Positions 42,322 through 50,095 of a stretch of 64,000 nucleotides of DNA are shown here, piece after piece. The notes below the pieces were generated by a model. It was not told the origin of the DNA. It did no database searches and worked only from the letters and a program-made list of their open reading frames with translations. Within the stretch, counting starts at the first letter, position 1; each line of letters opens with the position of its first letter. The position numbers and the translations under genes are program-made. Origin of the DNA: CAZLFQ01 sp044229535 (GTDB lineage Bacteria > Pseudomonadota > Alphaproteobacteria > Rickettsiales > Midichloriaceae). The stretch spans positions 992,001 through 1,056,000 of the forward strand of contig JBGASU010000001.1 of the NCBI GenBank assembly GCA_044229535.1, given 5' to 3'.

Positions 42322-43657
42322 CTTTTGCTTCATCGAAGTCTATACCTTCAATTGCAATTTTTAAATCTTCTAGTTTATTGCGTATTACTGCAGGACTTCC
42401 TTGCTTGATCTCTTTTTCGGCTAATGCTGCCATGCGCTTAGCAGAGGGCATATCACCTTTCAATAACGCAACCCAACCCAAAGCAATATTTGAATTAGCT
42501 TTATCATTTTTCAACCCATGCACAATAGATAACTGATGCCATACATTTATGTCCTGTTTATCTTCTTCTAGAATTTGTTCTAATAATTGGATTGCTTTTG
42601 TAAGCTCCTGTTTTGCTGCAATCAGCACTGAGGCGTATTCTAGTTTAATTAAATTCTCCCTAGGGGCATAAGCAAGTGCCTTAGCATAATACGGTATTGC
42701 TTCTTGTATTTTACCCGACTCAAAATAAGCCTGCCCTTTCAATTCTAAATAGAAAGAATTTAACGGTTCTCTATCCATTAATTTATCTAAATACTCAAGA
42801 GTCTTGTGTAAATTGGCACTTCGCATATAAGCAATAGCTTTAGCATAATTAGAGTTTATATCGTCATTTGGATACTTTTGAAAGACTGCATCAGGTGAAT
42901 TCGTAAAAGCAAAAATCTTTGCAACAATCCTTGCATATCTTGAATTAGCAAAATCTCCAGGAAATAAGCTTTTTTTGATTGGATTTTTTTCCTGATAACT
43001 TTTGATAGCATCTATCCTATCCTGAGACATTGGGTGAGTGCTTAAATACGCATTGTTTTTGTCATAAAAATATCTCTCATTTTTTCCTAAATCATTTAAA
43101 AAAGATATAAGACCATCTGGAGAAACACCGAGCTTTTTCATGTACTTCAGGCCAGCATTGTCGGCCGCACTTTCTTGAGTCCTACTAAATTTCATAAAGC
43201 TTGAAATTGGTGCGTTTGATGCGCCAACAGCCCCTGCAATTCCTACGTCTGTAGAGCCTGTAGCAACACCAGCTGCGGCACCAATGAGAACTCCTAAAAG
43301 CATCTTTTTACGTAAATTCTGCATCTCTTCTTTTGAGCTGATCAGGTGACCACCGACTATATGACCAACTTCATGGGCAATAACTCCTATAATCACATCT
43401 GGATTTTCAGAATATGCAAGCATACCTGTTGTAATAAAAATATTTTGTCCACCCATAACAAATGCATTCATTTCATCGCTTTGAATGACGTACACTCTTA
43501 TAGCATTCGAATCTAATCCAGCTACTTTAAAAATAGGGGTTGATATCTCTCTGATGACAAACTCCACTTCACTATCTCTAATAACTGTAAAGGCTTTTGC
43601 GTAGGAAGAAAAAAGCACTAAAGCCAGTGCCAATAGAATTTTAGGAAAATTTCTCAT
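42314..43657 (-). CDS. bepA: M48 metalloprotease with TPR repeats, BepA-like
   Basis: 447 residues: signal peptide (KILLALALVLFSSYAKA), then a zinc-protease domain with HEXXH in VIAHEVGHIVGGHLIS and the downstream ESAADNAGL motif, then tetratricopeptide repeats in about residues 260-400. This matches BepA/YfgC, a periplasmic protease-chaperone that maintains outer-membrane proteins such as LptD. It follows glmM with only 2 bases between. Confidence 0.88.
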   Translation of the reverse strand: MRNFPKILLALALVLFSSYAKAFTVIRDSEVEFVIREISTPIFKVAGLDSNAIRVYVIQSDEMNAFVMGGQNIFITTGMLAYSENPDVIIGVIAHEVGHIVGGHLISSKEEMQNLRKKMLLGVLIGAAAGVATGSTDVGIAGAVGASNAPISSFMKFSRTQESAADNAGLKYMKKLGVSPDGLISFLNDLGKNERYFYDKNNAYLSTHPMSQDRIDAIKSYQEKNPIKKSLFPGDFANSRYARIVAKIFAFTNSPDAVFQKYPNDDINSNYAKAIAYMRSANLHKTLEYLDKLMDREPLNSFYLELKGQAYFESGKIQEAIPYYAKALAYAPRENLIKLEYASVLIAAKQELTKAIQLLEQILEEDKQDINVWHQLSIVHGLKNDKANSNIALGWVALLKGDMPSAKRMAALAEKEIKQGSPAVIRNKLEDLKIAIEGIDFDEAKVN

Positions 43658-43659
43658 TT

Positions 43660-45003
43660 CTAAACGTTGCTCGCAATTAGATTTTCTATCTCTTGCGCAA
43701 CACCTTTTAATTTGATCTGATTTTTTCCTTCAACCATAACCCTTATTAACTTCTCAGTTCCAGACTTGCGCACTAGTATCCTTAGATCTTGCTCTTGATT
43801 CTGAATTTTATCAATAGTTCTCTGAACAGCCTTACTTTCCAAAGGGTTATTTTGTTTAAATTTAACATTTTTAATAATTTGTGGATGTAGATCAAACGGG
43901 TGAGCTATCTCACTCATCTTTTTACCCCTTTCCACCATGATTGATAATACCTGCAGGGCCGCCACCATGCCATCACCTGTAGTACCATAGTCACCTAAAA
44001 TTATATGACCAGATTGTTCTCCACCAAGATTACCTCCTAGCTCTTTCATCTTTTCAGATACATATCTATCGCCTATTGCAGTACGATGCATTTTCAAACC
44101 TTGTTCGGTCAAAAATTCTTCTAATCCACCATTCGACATATGCGTTACTACAACATCTTTACTTCTTAAAGTCCCTTGAGATTTCATGTGTTTAGCAATA
44201 ATTCCTATTATATGATCCCCTGAAATTATCTTGCCTTTTTCATCACACATAATAACTCGATCTGCATCACCATCCAATGCAATTCCAACATCTGAACGGG
44301 TCTCTAGAACTTTTTGCATCATCAATTCAGGATGAGTAGAACCACAGCTTAAATTGATGTTAAACCCATTTGGCTCACAACCAACTTTTACTACTTCTGC
44401 ACCCAATTCCCAAAATATAGTTGGAGCTAAATGATATGCAGCTCCATGAGAACAATCTACTACAACCCTAAGACCAGAAAGCGATACTCCTTTAAGTGCC
44501 GACCTCTTTACATGCTCTATATATCTACCTGGTGCATCCTCAAGTCTTTTTGCCCTACCCAAATCCTCAGGATCAGCCAAATACTTGTTTAAATCGTGAT
44601 TTAATATCAAATCTTGTAACTCATTCTCAACTTCATCGCTTAACTTATAACCTTCAGAATTGAACAATTTTAGTCCATTATCATAATATGGATTATGCGA
44701 AGCCGATATCATAACACCTAAATCTGCTCTAAGGCTTTTGATAAGCATAGGTACTGACGGCGTCGGCATAGGGCCGACCAGTATAACATCCATACCTCCA
44801 GAAATAAACCCAGCAGTTAAAGCTGGCTCTAGCATATAACCTGAAAGCCTAGTATCTTTAGCTATGACAACTCTATTTCTATAACCCTGTTGTTTGAAGT
44901 AATGGCTTGCTGCCTTACCAAATTTCAATGCTATATCCGCTGTCATTGGGTACTGATTTGCAGTACCTCTAATCCCATCCGTACCAAAAAGCTTACCTGA
45001 CAT
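43660..45003 (-). CDS. glmM: Phosphoglucosamine mutase
   Basis: 447-residue enzyme converting GlcN-6-P to GlcN-1-P for UDP-GlcNAc, the precursor for peptidoglycan, lipid A and the wbp-type sugars encoded downstream. KLFGTDGIRGTANQYPMT at the start, catalytic serine in VMISASHNPYYDNGLK, metal site ALDGDADRVIM, sugar loop GEQSGHIIL, phosphate loop VRKSGTEKLIRVM. A very good promoter lies upstream. Confidence 0.96.
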   Translation of the reverse strand: MSGKLFGTDGIRGTANQYPMTADIALKFGKAASHYFKQQGYRNRVVIAKDTRLSGYMLEPALTAGFISGGMDVILVGPMPTPSVPMLIKSLRADLGVMISASHNPYYDNGLKLFNSEGYKLSDEVENELQDLILNHDLNKYLADPEDLGRAKRLEDAPGRYIEHVKRSALKGVSLSGLRVVVDCSHGAAYHLAPTIFWELGAEVVKVGCEPNGFNINLSCGSTHPELMMQKVLETRSDVGIALDGDADRVIMCDEKGKIISGDHIIGIIAKHMKSQGTLRSKDVVVTHMSNGGLEEFLTEQGLKMHRTAIGDRYVSEKMKELGGNLGGEQSGHIILGDYGTTGDGMVAALQVLSIMVERGKKMSEIAHPFDLHPQIIKNVKFKQNNPLESKAVQRTIDKIQNQEQDLRILVRKSGTEKLIRVMVEGKNQIKLKGVAQEIENLIASNV

Positions 45004-45040
45004 TCTTACCTATTGATATTTTTTGAAAAAACCAGTTCCC

Positions 45041-45069
45041 ATTATACCAGATCCGAGCCAAAATTACAA
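45041..45069 (-). promoter_or_regulatory. Sigma-70 promoter of glmM
   Basis: Minus strand TTGTAA (45064-45069), 17-base spacer, TATAAT (45041-45046), about 40 bases before the glmM ATG. Confidence 0.75.
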
Positions 45070-45075
45070 ATAATC

Positions 45076-45264
45076 TTAAGCATTTATTGAATTCTGCGCC
45101 TTATTAGGCTGTGCTGCAACACCTTGCCCTATGCTCGGAGTGGAGGTAGGAGACAATTTAACAGATGCTGGTACATCTGTTACTTGCGAAACACCACTCT
45201 GCTTTAAAACTTCACCCTGCCCTTTAGCTTGAGCTTCATCTTGATAATTTAGCTTCACAGACAT
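45076..45264 (-). CDS. Small uncharacterised protein, 62 aa
   Basis: A low-complexity, probably disordered peptide rich in Gln, Ser, Val and Pro (VPASVKLSPTSTPSIGQG). Its ATG follows the stop of the upstream gene by two bases, which argues for a real, coupled gene. Not recognised; could be an export substrate or a chance frame. Confidence 0.45.
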   Translation of the reverse strand: MSVKLNYQDEAQAKGQGEVLKQSGVSQVTDVPASVKLSPTSTPSIGQGVAAQPNKAQNSINA

Positions 45265-45266
45265 AA

Positions 45267-45746
45267 TTATCTACCCCTGTTTTGTTCTTTACTTTGAGAT
45301 GCAGCCTGAGCTTTTATCAAGCTTTCCCAGTAACCTTTTTGCTCTTTATCACTATGCTGGAAATGCATCCTAGCCATAAGGTAGCCCATTTTTTGACTCA
45401 TTACAAATTTACTCCAAAAACCCACTGGTTTTGCCAAACCAACAATTTTAACTTCTTCCTCCAATCTTCCAGAGCTCGACACTTGTTGCTGGTTGGGATC
45501 ATACAATTCAACACCGCTTAGCAACTGATCTTCTTTTAACTTCTCTTCCTTTTTGTTTTTAGATAAAAGGTCAGTTTTCTTGCTTGGATGGGGTTTTTTC
45601 TTCTTATATTGCTCAGGATCTTCTTTCTTCTTATGTCTGTTTGCATTTAATACCCTTTGGTACTTATGGGACATATAAGCAAAAAAACCTATTATTATCA
45701 GGGCTACCACCAACAATAGTATCAAACTGATAAAAATGTATTTCAT
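45267..45746 (-). CDS. Single-pass membrane protein, 159 aa, unknown
   Basis: One N-terminal membrane helix (FISLILLLVVALIIIGFFAY) followed by a strongly basic cytoplasmic stretch (HKKKEDPEQYKKKKPHPSKK), then LAKPVGFWSKFVMSQKMGYL and a Gln-rich tail. Not recognised. Likely co-transcribed with the 62-residue gene; divergent from the lipid-kinase-like gene at 45816. Confidence 0.65.
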   Translation of the reverse strand: MKYIFISLILLLVVALIIIGFFAYMSHKYQRVLNANRHKKKEDPEQYKKKKPHPSKKTDLLSKNKKEEKLKEDQLLSGVELYDPNQQQVSSSGRLEEEVKIVGLAKPVGFWSKFVMSQKMGYLMARMHFQHSDKEQKGYWESLIKAQAASQSKEQNRGR

Positions 45747-45815
45747 ATTTGTTTGCTTATTACTCTAATATTATTGTAGCATCCTTATTATAATTCACCT
45801 AATTTTTGAAACAAA

Positions 45816-46439
45816 ATGCTGTCAAAAACCATGAAATCACCAGATGTTTACAGAAAATCCATACACCTTTCAAGCTTAATAATCCCCGCATCTTATCATT
45901 TTCTAGACTATCTTCAGATGCTTATCCTTATGCTAATCAGCACTGTTTCTATCTTAGTATGGGATACTAATAGGAATAAAAAAAGTTGGCTTGGCTCTTT
46001 TATTAAACAACTTAACTCCTATTTAAAAATAGATATCACTCTAAAGCAGCATGAGAAAACTGGGCAAATGACTGGAGCCACTTATATGATGCTATCAGGT
46101 CTAATTTGTCTTATGCTCTTCCCAAAAGAAATTTTTATCATAGCCTTTACAGTATTAGTAATAAGCGATACATGTGCAAATTTATATGGAAAAAAATATG
46201 GCACGCCAAATAAAATTACGGGTAAATCGTTCGCTGGTTCTAAGGCTTTTGCAATAAGCAGCTTTGTAATTTCTATCATCTTAGGAAATGCTTATGGCCT
46301 TGAGTTAGCGCCCCTAATGTTAGCTTCTTTAACTGCAGCTTACTTCGAGCATTGCTCCAACTTACTAAAAATAGATGACAATTTTATAGTTCCTATTTCT
46401 TATAGTTCTTCTTATTTGATATTCGCAGCTCTCATATAA
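45816..46439 (+). CDS. Dolichol/phytol-kinase-like membrane protein
   Basis: 207-residue polytopic membrane protein. YRKSIHLSSLIIPASYHF and the block VISDTCANLYGKKYG followed by GKSFAGSKAFAISSF resemble the CTP-dependent diacylglycerol, dolichol and phytol kinase family and CdsA-type cytidylyltransferases. The lipid substrate is unknown. An internal ATG at 45831 (MKSPDVYRK) could be the true start. Ends 4 bases before the fliK-like gene. Confidence 0.7.
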   Translation: MLSKTMKSPDVYRKSIHLSSLIIPASYHFLDYLQMLILMLISTVSILVWDTNRNKKSWLGSFIKQLNSYLKIDITLKQHEKTGQMTGATYMMLSGLICLMLFPKEIFIIAFTVLVISDTCANLYGKKYGTPNKITGKSFAGSKAFAISSFVISIILGNAYGLELAPLMLASLTAAYFEHCSNLLKIDDNFIVPISYSSSYLIFAALI

Positions 46440-46443
46440 AAAC

Positions 46444-47526
46444 ATGGAAACATCAAAAATATCATCCACAAGCTCTTCTAACTCTAGGACAACAAGTAAG
46501 TCTAATATCGTTTTAAGTATGCCTAATATTACAGCTCCCATTAAAGGCAGCGTTGCTTCGGTTTCAAAAGATGGGATAATGAATATCAAAACTTCTCTAG
46601 GCGAAGTTAAACTTTATTCTTCTTCTCCTCTTACTTCGGGCGAAACAGTTTTAATTTCTATAAGTAAAAACAAAGAAGATTTACAAATTAAAACCATATC
46701 TAGCGCTACAAGTTCTTCAGATAACCCTGTTGACTCAATATCAAATAATATGACCGAAGATCAAAATAGTTTTTTGGTCTTTAAAATGCCCAATAGATTC
46801 AAAAACCAGCTAGCGGAGTCTGTACAGCTTTATCCAACTTTCTCTGCGCCTACACAAGGCTTAAAATCATCGCCCGAAGTCCATATTGATTCCGCAGGAA
46901 TAATTCAATTTATGAGCTATATTTCTCGTGGTGGATTATCTGATAGTTTTGGGAAAGCTATGGCAGCGAATCCATCACTAGCAACTTTGTTCCCTACATT
47001 GAACAACTTATCAACGAGCATACCGTCATATCTAAAGAAAATAGAAAGTAAAAATCTAACTACACCTGAATCAAAAAAGCTCCAAAACGATCTAGATAAT
47101 TTACAAAATCTCACAGAACAGCTATCGGATGATGAATGGAATTTTGTTTTAGTTCCAATAAACGATGGACAAAAACTTTTATCAGTAAAAGTTTTCACCA
47201 AACATGAACAAATTTTAGAAGATGAAGATTTAAAAACACGTCGGTTTATCGTTGAATTAGATATGGACAAACTAGGCACGATAGTAATCGATGGATTAAT
47301 CACAAACAAAAATCAGCAACAAAACCTCAGTATTTCTGTAAGATCTTCAAACCCATTGCCTGAGGAATTAGAGCAAGAAATCAGGGAGCTTTTTGAAATG
47401 ACCAGCGATATAACAGGACAATCTGGCAACCTCTCTTTTACAAAAGCTAGCAACAAAGATATATCGATGACCGCAAAAGCTTTGCATGAATATTGCAAGG
47501 AGAAAATTAAGTACTACTGGGCTTAA
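46444..47526 (+). CDS. fliK: FliK-like hook-length-control domain protein
   Basis: 360 residues. Ser/Thr-rich, disordered N-terminus; a beta-rich middle; and a C-terminal domain with KTRRFIVELDMDKLGTIVID and LSISVRSSNPLPEELEQEI, which resembles the C-terminal (hook-cap-like) domain of FliK. A FliK role, measuring hook length and switching export specificity, would fit the other flagellar genes here, but the match is weak and the gene could be an unrelated protein. Its stop overlaps the convergent aldolase stop by 4 bases. Confidence 0.5.
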   Translation: METSKISSTSSSNSRTTSKSNIVLSMPNITAPIKGSVASVSKDGIMNIKTSLGEVKLYSSSPLTSGETVLISISKNKEDLQIKTISSATSSSDNPVDSISNNMTEDQNSFLVFKMPNRFKNQLAESVQLYPTFSAPTQGLKSSPEVHIDSAGIIQFMSYISRGGLSDSFGKAMAANPSLATLFPTLNNLSTSIPSYLKKIESKNLTTPESKKLQNDLDNLQNLTEQLSDDEWNFVLVPINDGQKLLSVKVFTKHEQILEDEDLKTRRFIVELDMDKLGTIVIDGLITNKNQQQNLSISVRSSNPLPEELEQEIRELFEMTSDITGQSGNLSFTKASNKDISMTAKALHEYCKEKIKYYWA

Positions 47527-48446
47527 TTCTTATAAATCGAAATAATCTCAGACAACATTTTAAGCGCTTCCTCACGAGGACGTTGGAAAGTGTTGCGACC
47601 TATTATTGAACCATTTGCACCACTATCACGAATTGCTTTCACTTCATCATATATATCTTTTTCTGACTTACCTGCTCCGCCAGAAAACACAACCAATCTC
47701 TTCCCATTAAAACAACTTTGCACCACATGAGAAATTCTCTCTGTCAAAGTAGATTTAGCAATTTTTTGCGCTTCATAAACCTTCTTTGCAGCATCTTGCT
47801 CCAAGTGCGCTGTTGGTGGCTTCACTTTAATTATATGAGCGCCCACTAGTGCTGCCATATGCGCTGCATATGCACAAACATCCAGTCCTGTTTCACCATC
47901 TTTCGACAAGTCACCGCCCCTTGGATAAGACCAAATTACAACTGCAAGGCCATGGGCTTTTGCTTCTGCTGCCATCTCTGAGATTTCTCTAATCATATCG
48001 TATGAATTATCTGAACCAGGGTAAATCGTAAAACCAATAGCCGAACATCCAAGTCTTAAGGCATCCATAACACTTCCTGTTGTCGCTTGATCGGGAGCGA
48101 CCTTACTTCCTACTAAAGAGTTCGCACTATTTACTTTGAGTATTGTGGGAATAGTCCCAGCAAATGTACTAGCTCCCACCTCCAACATGCCGAGAGGTGC
48201 TGCATAAGCGTTAAGACCAGCATCCACAGCTAATTGGTAGTGGTACATCGGGTCGTAACTCGCAGGGTTTGGCGCAAAGCTTCTTGCAGGCCCATGTTCA
48301 AAACCTTGATCAACTGGCAGTATAACCATTTTACCAGTACCGCCTAGTTTCCCAGCCATAAGGATACGCGCTATATTTGCCTTAGTACCAGGATTATCAC
48401 TTTCATAATGCGCCAATATTTTCTTAACTTTGCTAGTCAACTTCAT
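47523..48446 (-). CDS. Class I fructose-bisphosphate aldolase (DhnA type)
   Basis: 307-residue DhnA/archaeal-type class I aldolase. ILPVDQGFEHGPARSF near residue 42, Schiff-base lysine in GAHIIKVKPPT, and FSGGAGKSEKDIYDEV plus GANGSIIGRNTFQRP for phosphate binding. Acts in glycolysis or, in a glycolysis-poor intracellular bacterium, in gluconeogenesis supplying sugar phosphates for LPS and wall. It is followed on its strand by the fliK-like gene's convergent end. Confidence 0.93.
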   Translation of the reverse strand: MKLTSKVKKILAHYESDNPGTKANIARILMAGKLGGTGKMVILPVDQGFEHGPARSFAPNPASYDPMYHYQLAVDAGLNAYAAPLGMLEVGASTFAGTIPTILKVNSANSLVGSKVAPDQATTGSVMDALRLGCSAIGFTIYPGSDNSYDMIREISEMAAEAKAHGLAVVIWSYPRGGDLSKDGETGLDVCAYAAHMAALVGAHIIKVKPPTAHLEQDAAKKVYEAQKIAKSTLTERISHVVQSCFNGKRLVVFSGGAGKSEKDIYDEVKAIRDSGANGSIIGRNTFQRPREEALKMLSEIISIYKN

Positions 48447-48510
48447 GAGCTTCTCTGAATAAAATTACAAGGTAATTACTAATGTATTAAAGAAATTTTG
48501 GCAACCAAAA

Positions 48511-49653
48511 TTAGTTTTTTTCATCTTGCAGAATACTTTCATGCATCTTAGCAATCCTGACCAAGTCTCTTTCTAATGAAAATTTTTCGCGGAAAATTTT
48601 ATTAGCTTTTTGAGCAAGTTTTTTTGCTTCTTCTGGATTAGCCTGCACCCATTTATAATGATTTATCACTTGTTCTGACATTTCGTCAGCACTCTTAGAC
48701 GTATCCACGTAAAGTACCGAATCACCAAAATTCTTTTCAACAAAAGAATTCTTATCTGAAATTATAACTGTATTCGCAGATGCTGCCTCAAACACTCTAC
48801 CTGACGGTATGCCACCAGCTAAATGATCTTTGCTATGCAAAACAAGTACAACACCATGGGCATTCATTGTGCCCAGCAACTTATCTGTATCAAGCATACC
48901 TTTCCAATGATCTTCAAACCCAGCCCAAGCACCTTTTGGCCCATATAGATCTATTATATCTTTGTGTACTAAAGCTTTTAGCATCTCTTTATACTTCTTA
49001 GAATTCCTAAGCTTATCGGCGTTAAAACTCCCATAGAACATCTTATTAGCACCCATATAATTTTTACCTAAATCATATACGGTAGGCGAAGCATTAATAC
49101 CATAAAATCTCTTACCGAATCCTTCGATAGCATCTTCAAAAACCTCCATAACTTTTGGGGTGATCAAATACCCATCATACATATTAAGCTTCTTCTTATA
49201 CTTTGTTCTGAGCTTACCTAAATATAACGAGTCCATATGGAATATTTTAGATGGTGCAATCGTGTAGAAAAGATAGCGCTTCACATCTTTAAATTCTGGA
49301 CTTATTTGCAACTCATACCCAACACTCGTGACCAAGATTATATCTGGTTTAAATTGCCTAAGTTCGGCCTCTCTACCAATAAAACTTTTATAATAAGTAC
49401 GGGCTTCCCAACCCATTTTTTTAGCTGCTTGTTCAAAATAATAAGAATACTGCCACTCACCACCATCTTCTGAAAGAAGAGCAATTTTATACGATTTTTT
49501 TAATTGGCTTTTTGCATATCTCTCATCCCATTTTTCTACTTGGGTATTTGAAGCATTTTCCATCAAATTCCGATCCATAAATCTTATAAAACCATAACTA
49601 GAAGCAGCTATTATTATGATACTTATGAAGACAACAACACATTTTAAGCGCAT
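48511..49653 (-). CDS. Glycosyltransferase (CgeB/GT1-like), membrane-anchored
   Basis: 380 residues. A single N-terminal membrane helix (VVVFISIIIIAASSYGF) anchors a GT-B-like catalytic domain; the C-terminal part has IPSGRVFEAASANTVIISD and GDSVLYVDTSKSADEM, as in GT1-type spore-maturation CgeB-like enzymes. The acceptor is unknown. I choose ATG 49653 over an in-frame TTG four codons upstream. Divergent from the mini-ankyrin gene; the CtrA-type box between them could affect both. Confidence 0.75.
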   Translation of the reverse strand: MRLKCVVVFISIIIIAASSYGFIRFMDRNLMENASNTQVEKWDERYAKSQLKKSYKIALLSEDGGEWQYSYYFEQAAKKMGWEARTYYKSFIGREAELRQFKPDIILVTSVGYELQISPEFKDVKRYLFYTIAPSKIFHMDSLYLGKLRTKYKKKLNMYDGYLITPKVMEVFEDAIEGFGKRFYGINASPTVYDLGKNYMGANKMFYGSFNADKLRNSKKYKEMLKALVHKDIIDLYGPKGAWAGFEDHWKGMLDTDKLLGTMNAHGVVLVLHSKDHLAGGIPSGRVFEAASANTVIISDKNSFVEKNFGDSVLYVDTSKSADEMSEQVINHYKWVQANPEEAKKLAQKANKIFREKFSLERDLVRIAKMHESILQDEKN

Positions 49654-49689
49654 ATAAATTCTCAAAATTATTGAAAAAAAACTAACACA

Positions 49690-49722
49690 TTTACCATTTA
49701 TTAACCAGTTCTAATTTAGAAT
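49690..49722 (+). promoter_or_regulatory. CtrA-type box and -10 for the mini-ankyrin gene
   Basis: TTTA-CCATTTA-TTAA (49690-49704), one mismatch from consensus, then 12 bases, then TAGAAT (49717-49722). It is followed by GAGG and the ATG at 49742. Confidence 0.55.
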
Positions 49723-49741
49723 GGAAGTATGAGGATGGTTT

Positions 49742-50020
49742 ATGTCTTATACAATATTAGATGTTCAACTTCGGAATCTAGTCGTAAAAATGTTACGAGA
49801 GGACAATCATATAGATATACGTAAAATCAAAAACTTACTAAGCGCTGGGGCTAATCCAAAAGCAGAAATCTTACTCGATGAGTTTTCAGCATATGATCTA
49901 GTTTCCAATTATAACGATAAGGGGCAATTCAATGCTATTGTTGAGGAGTTTGATAAAGACCTAGTAGCAAGGGTGACTGATAGCGATTGGGAAGGCATGC
50001 ATACTGATAACAATCAATAG
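49742..50020 (+). CDS. Mini ankyrin-like protein, 92 aa
   Basis: A short, soluble protein with one ankyrin-like unit (IRKIKNLLSAGANPKAEI then FSAYDLVSNY). GAGG stands 7 bases before the ATG. It has its own CtrA-type promoter and lies 75 bases ahead of the 827-residue ankyrin gene, which has another. It could be a remnant of a longer ankyrin gene or a regulator/chaperone of the downstream protein; I cannot tell. Confidence 0.65.
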   Translation: MSYTILDVQLRNLVVKMLREDNHIDIRKIKNLLSAGANPKAEILLDEFSAYDLVSNYNDKGQFNAIVEEFDKDLVARVTDSDWEGMHTDNNQ

Positions 50021-50030
50021 TTTTTAACTT

Positions 50031-50062
50031 TTAACCATTTCTTAACCAATTATATGTAAAAT
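50031..50062 (+). promoter_or_regulatory. CtrA-type box and -10 for the 827-aa ankyrin gene
   Basis: Exact TTAA-CCATTTC-TTAA (50031-50045), with CC following, so both half-sites read TTAACC. Eleven bases later comes TAAAAT (50057-50062), then AAGGGGAAG and the ATG. Confidence 0.68.
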
Positions 50063-50095
50063 ATGACATAAGAGTGATCTTGTTAAGGGGAAGAT

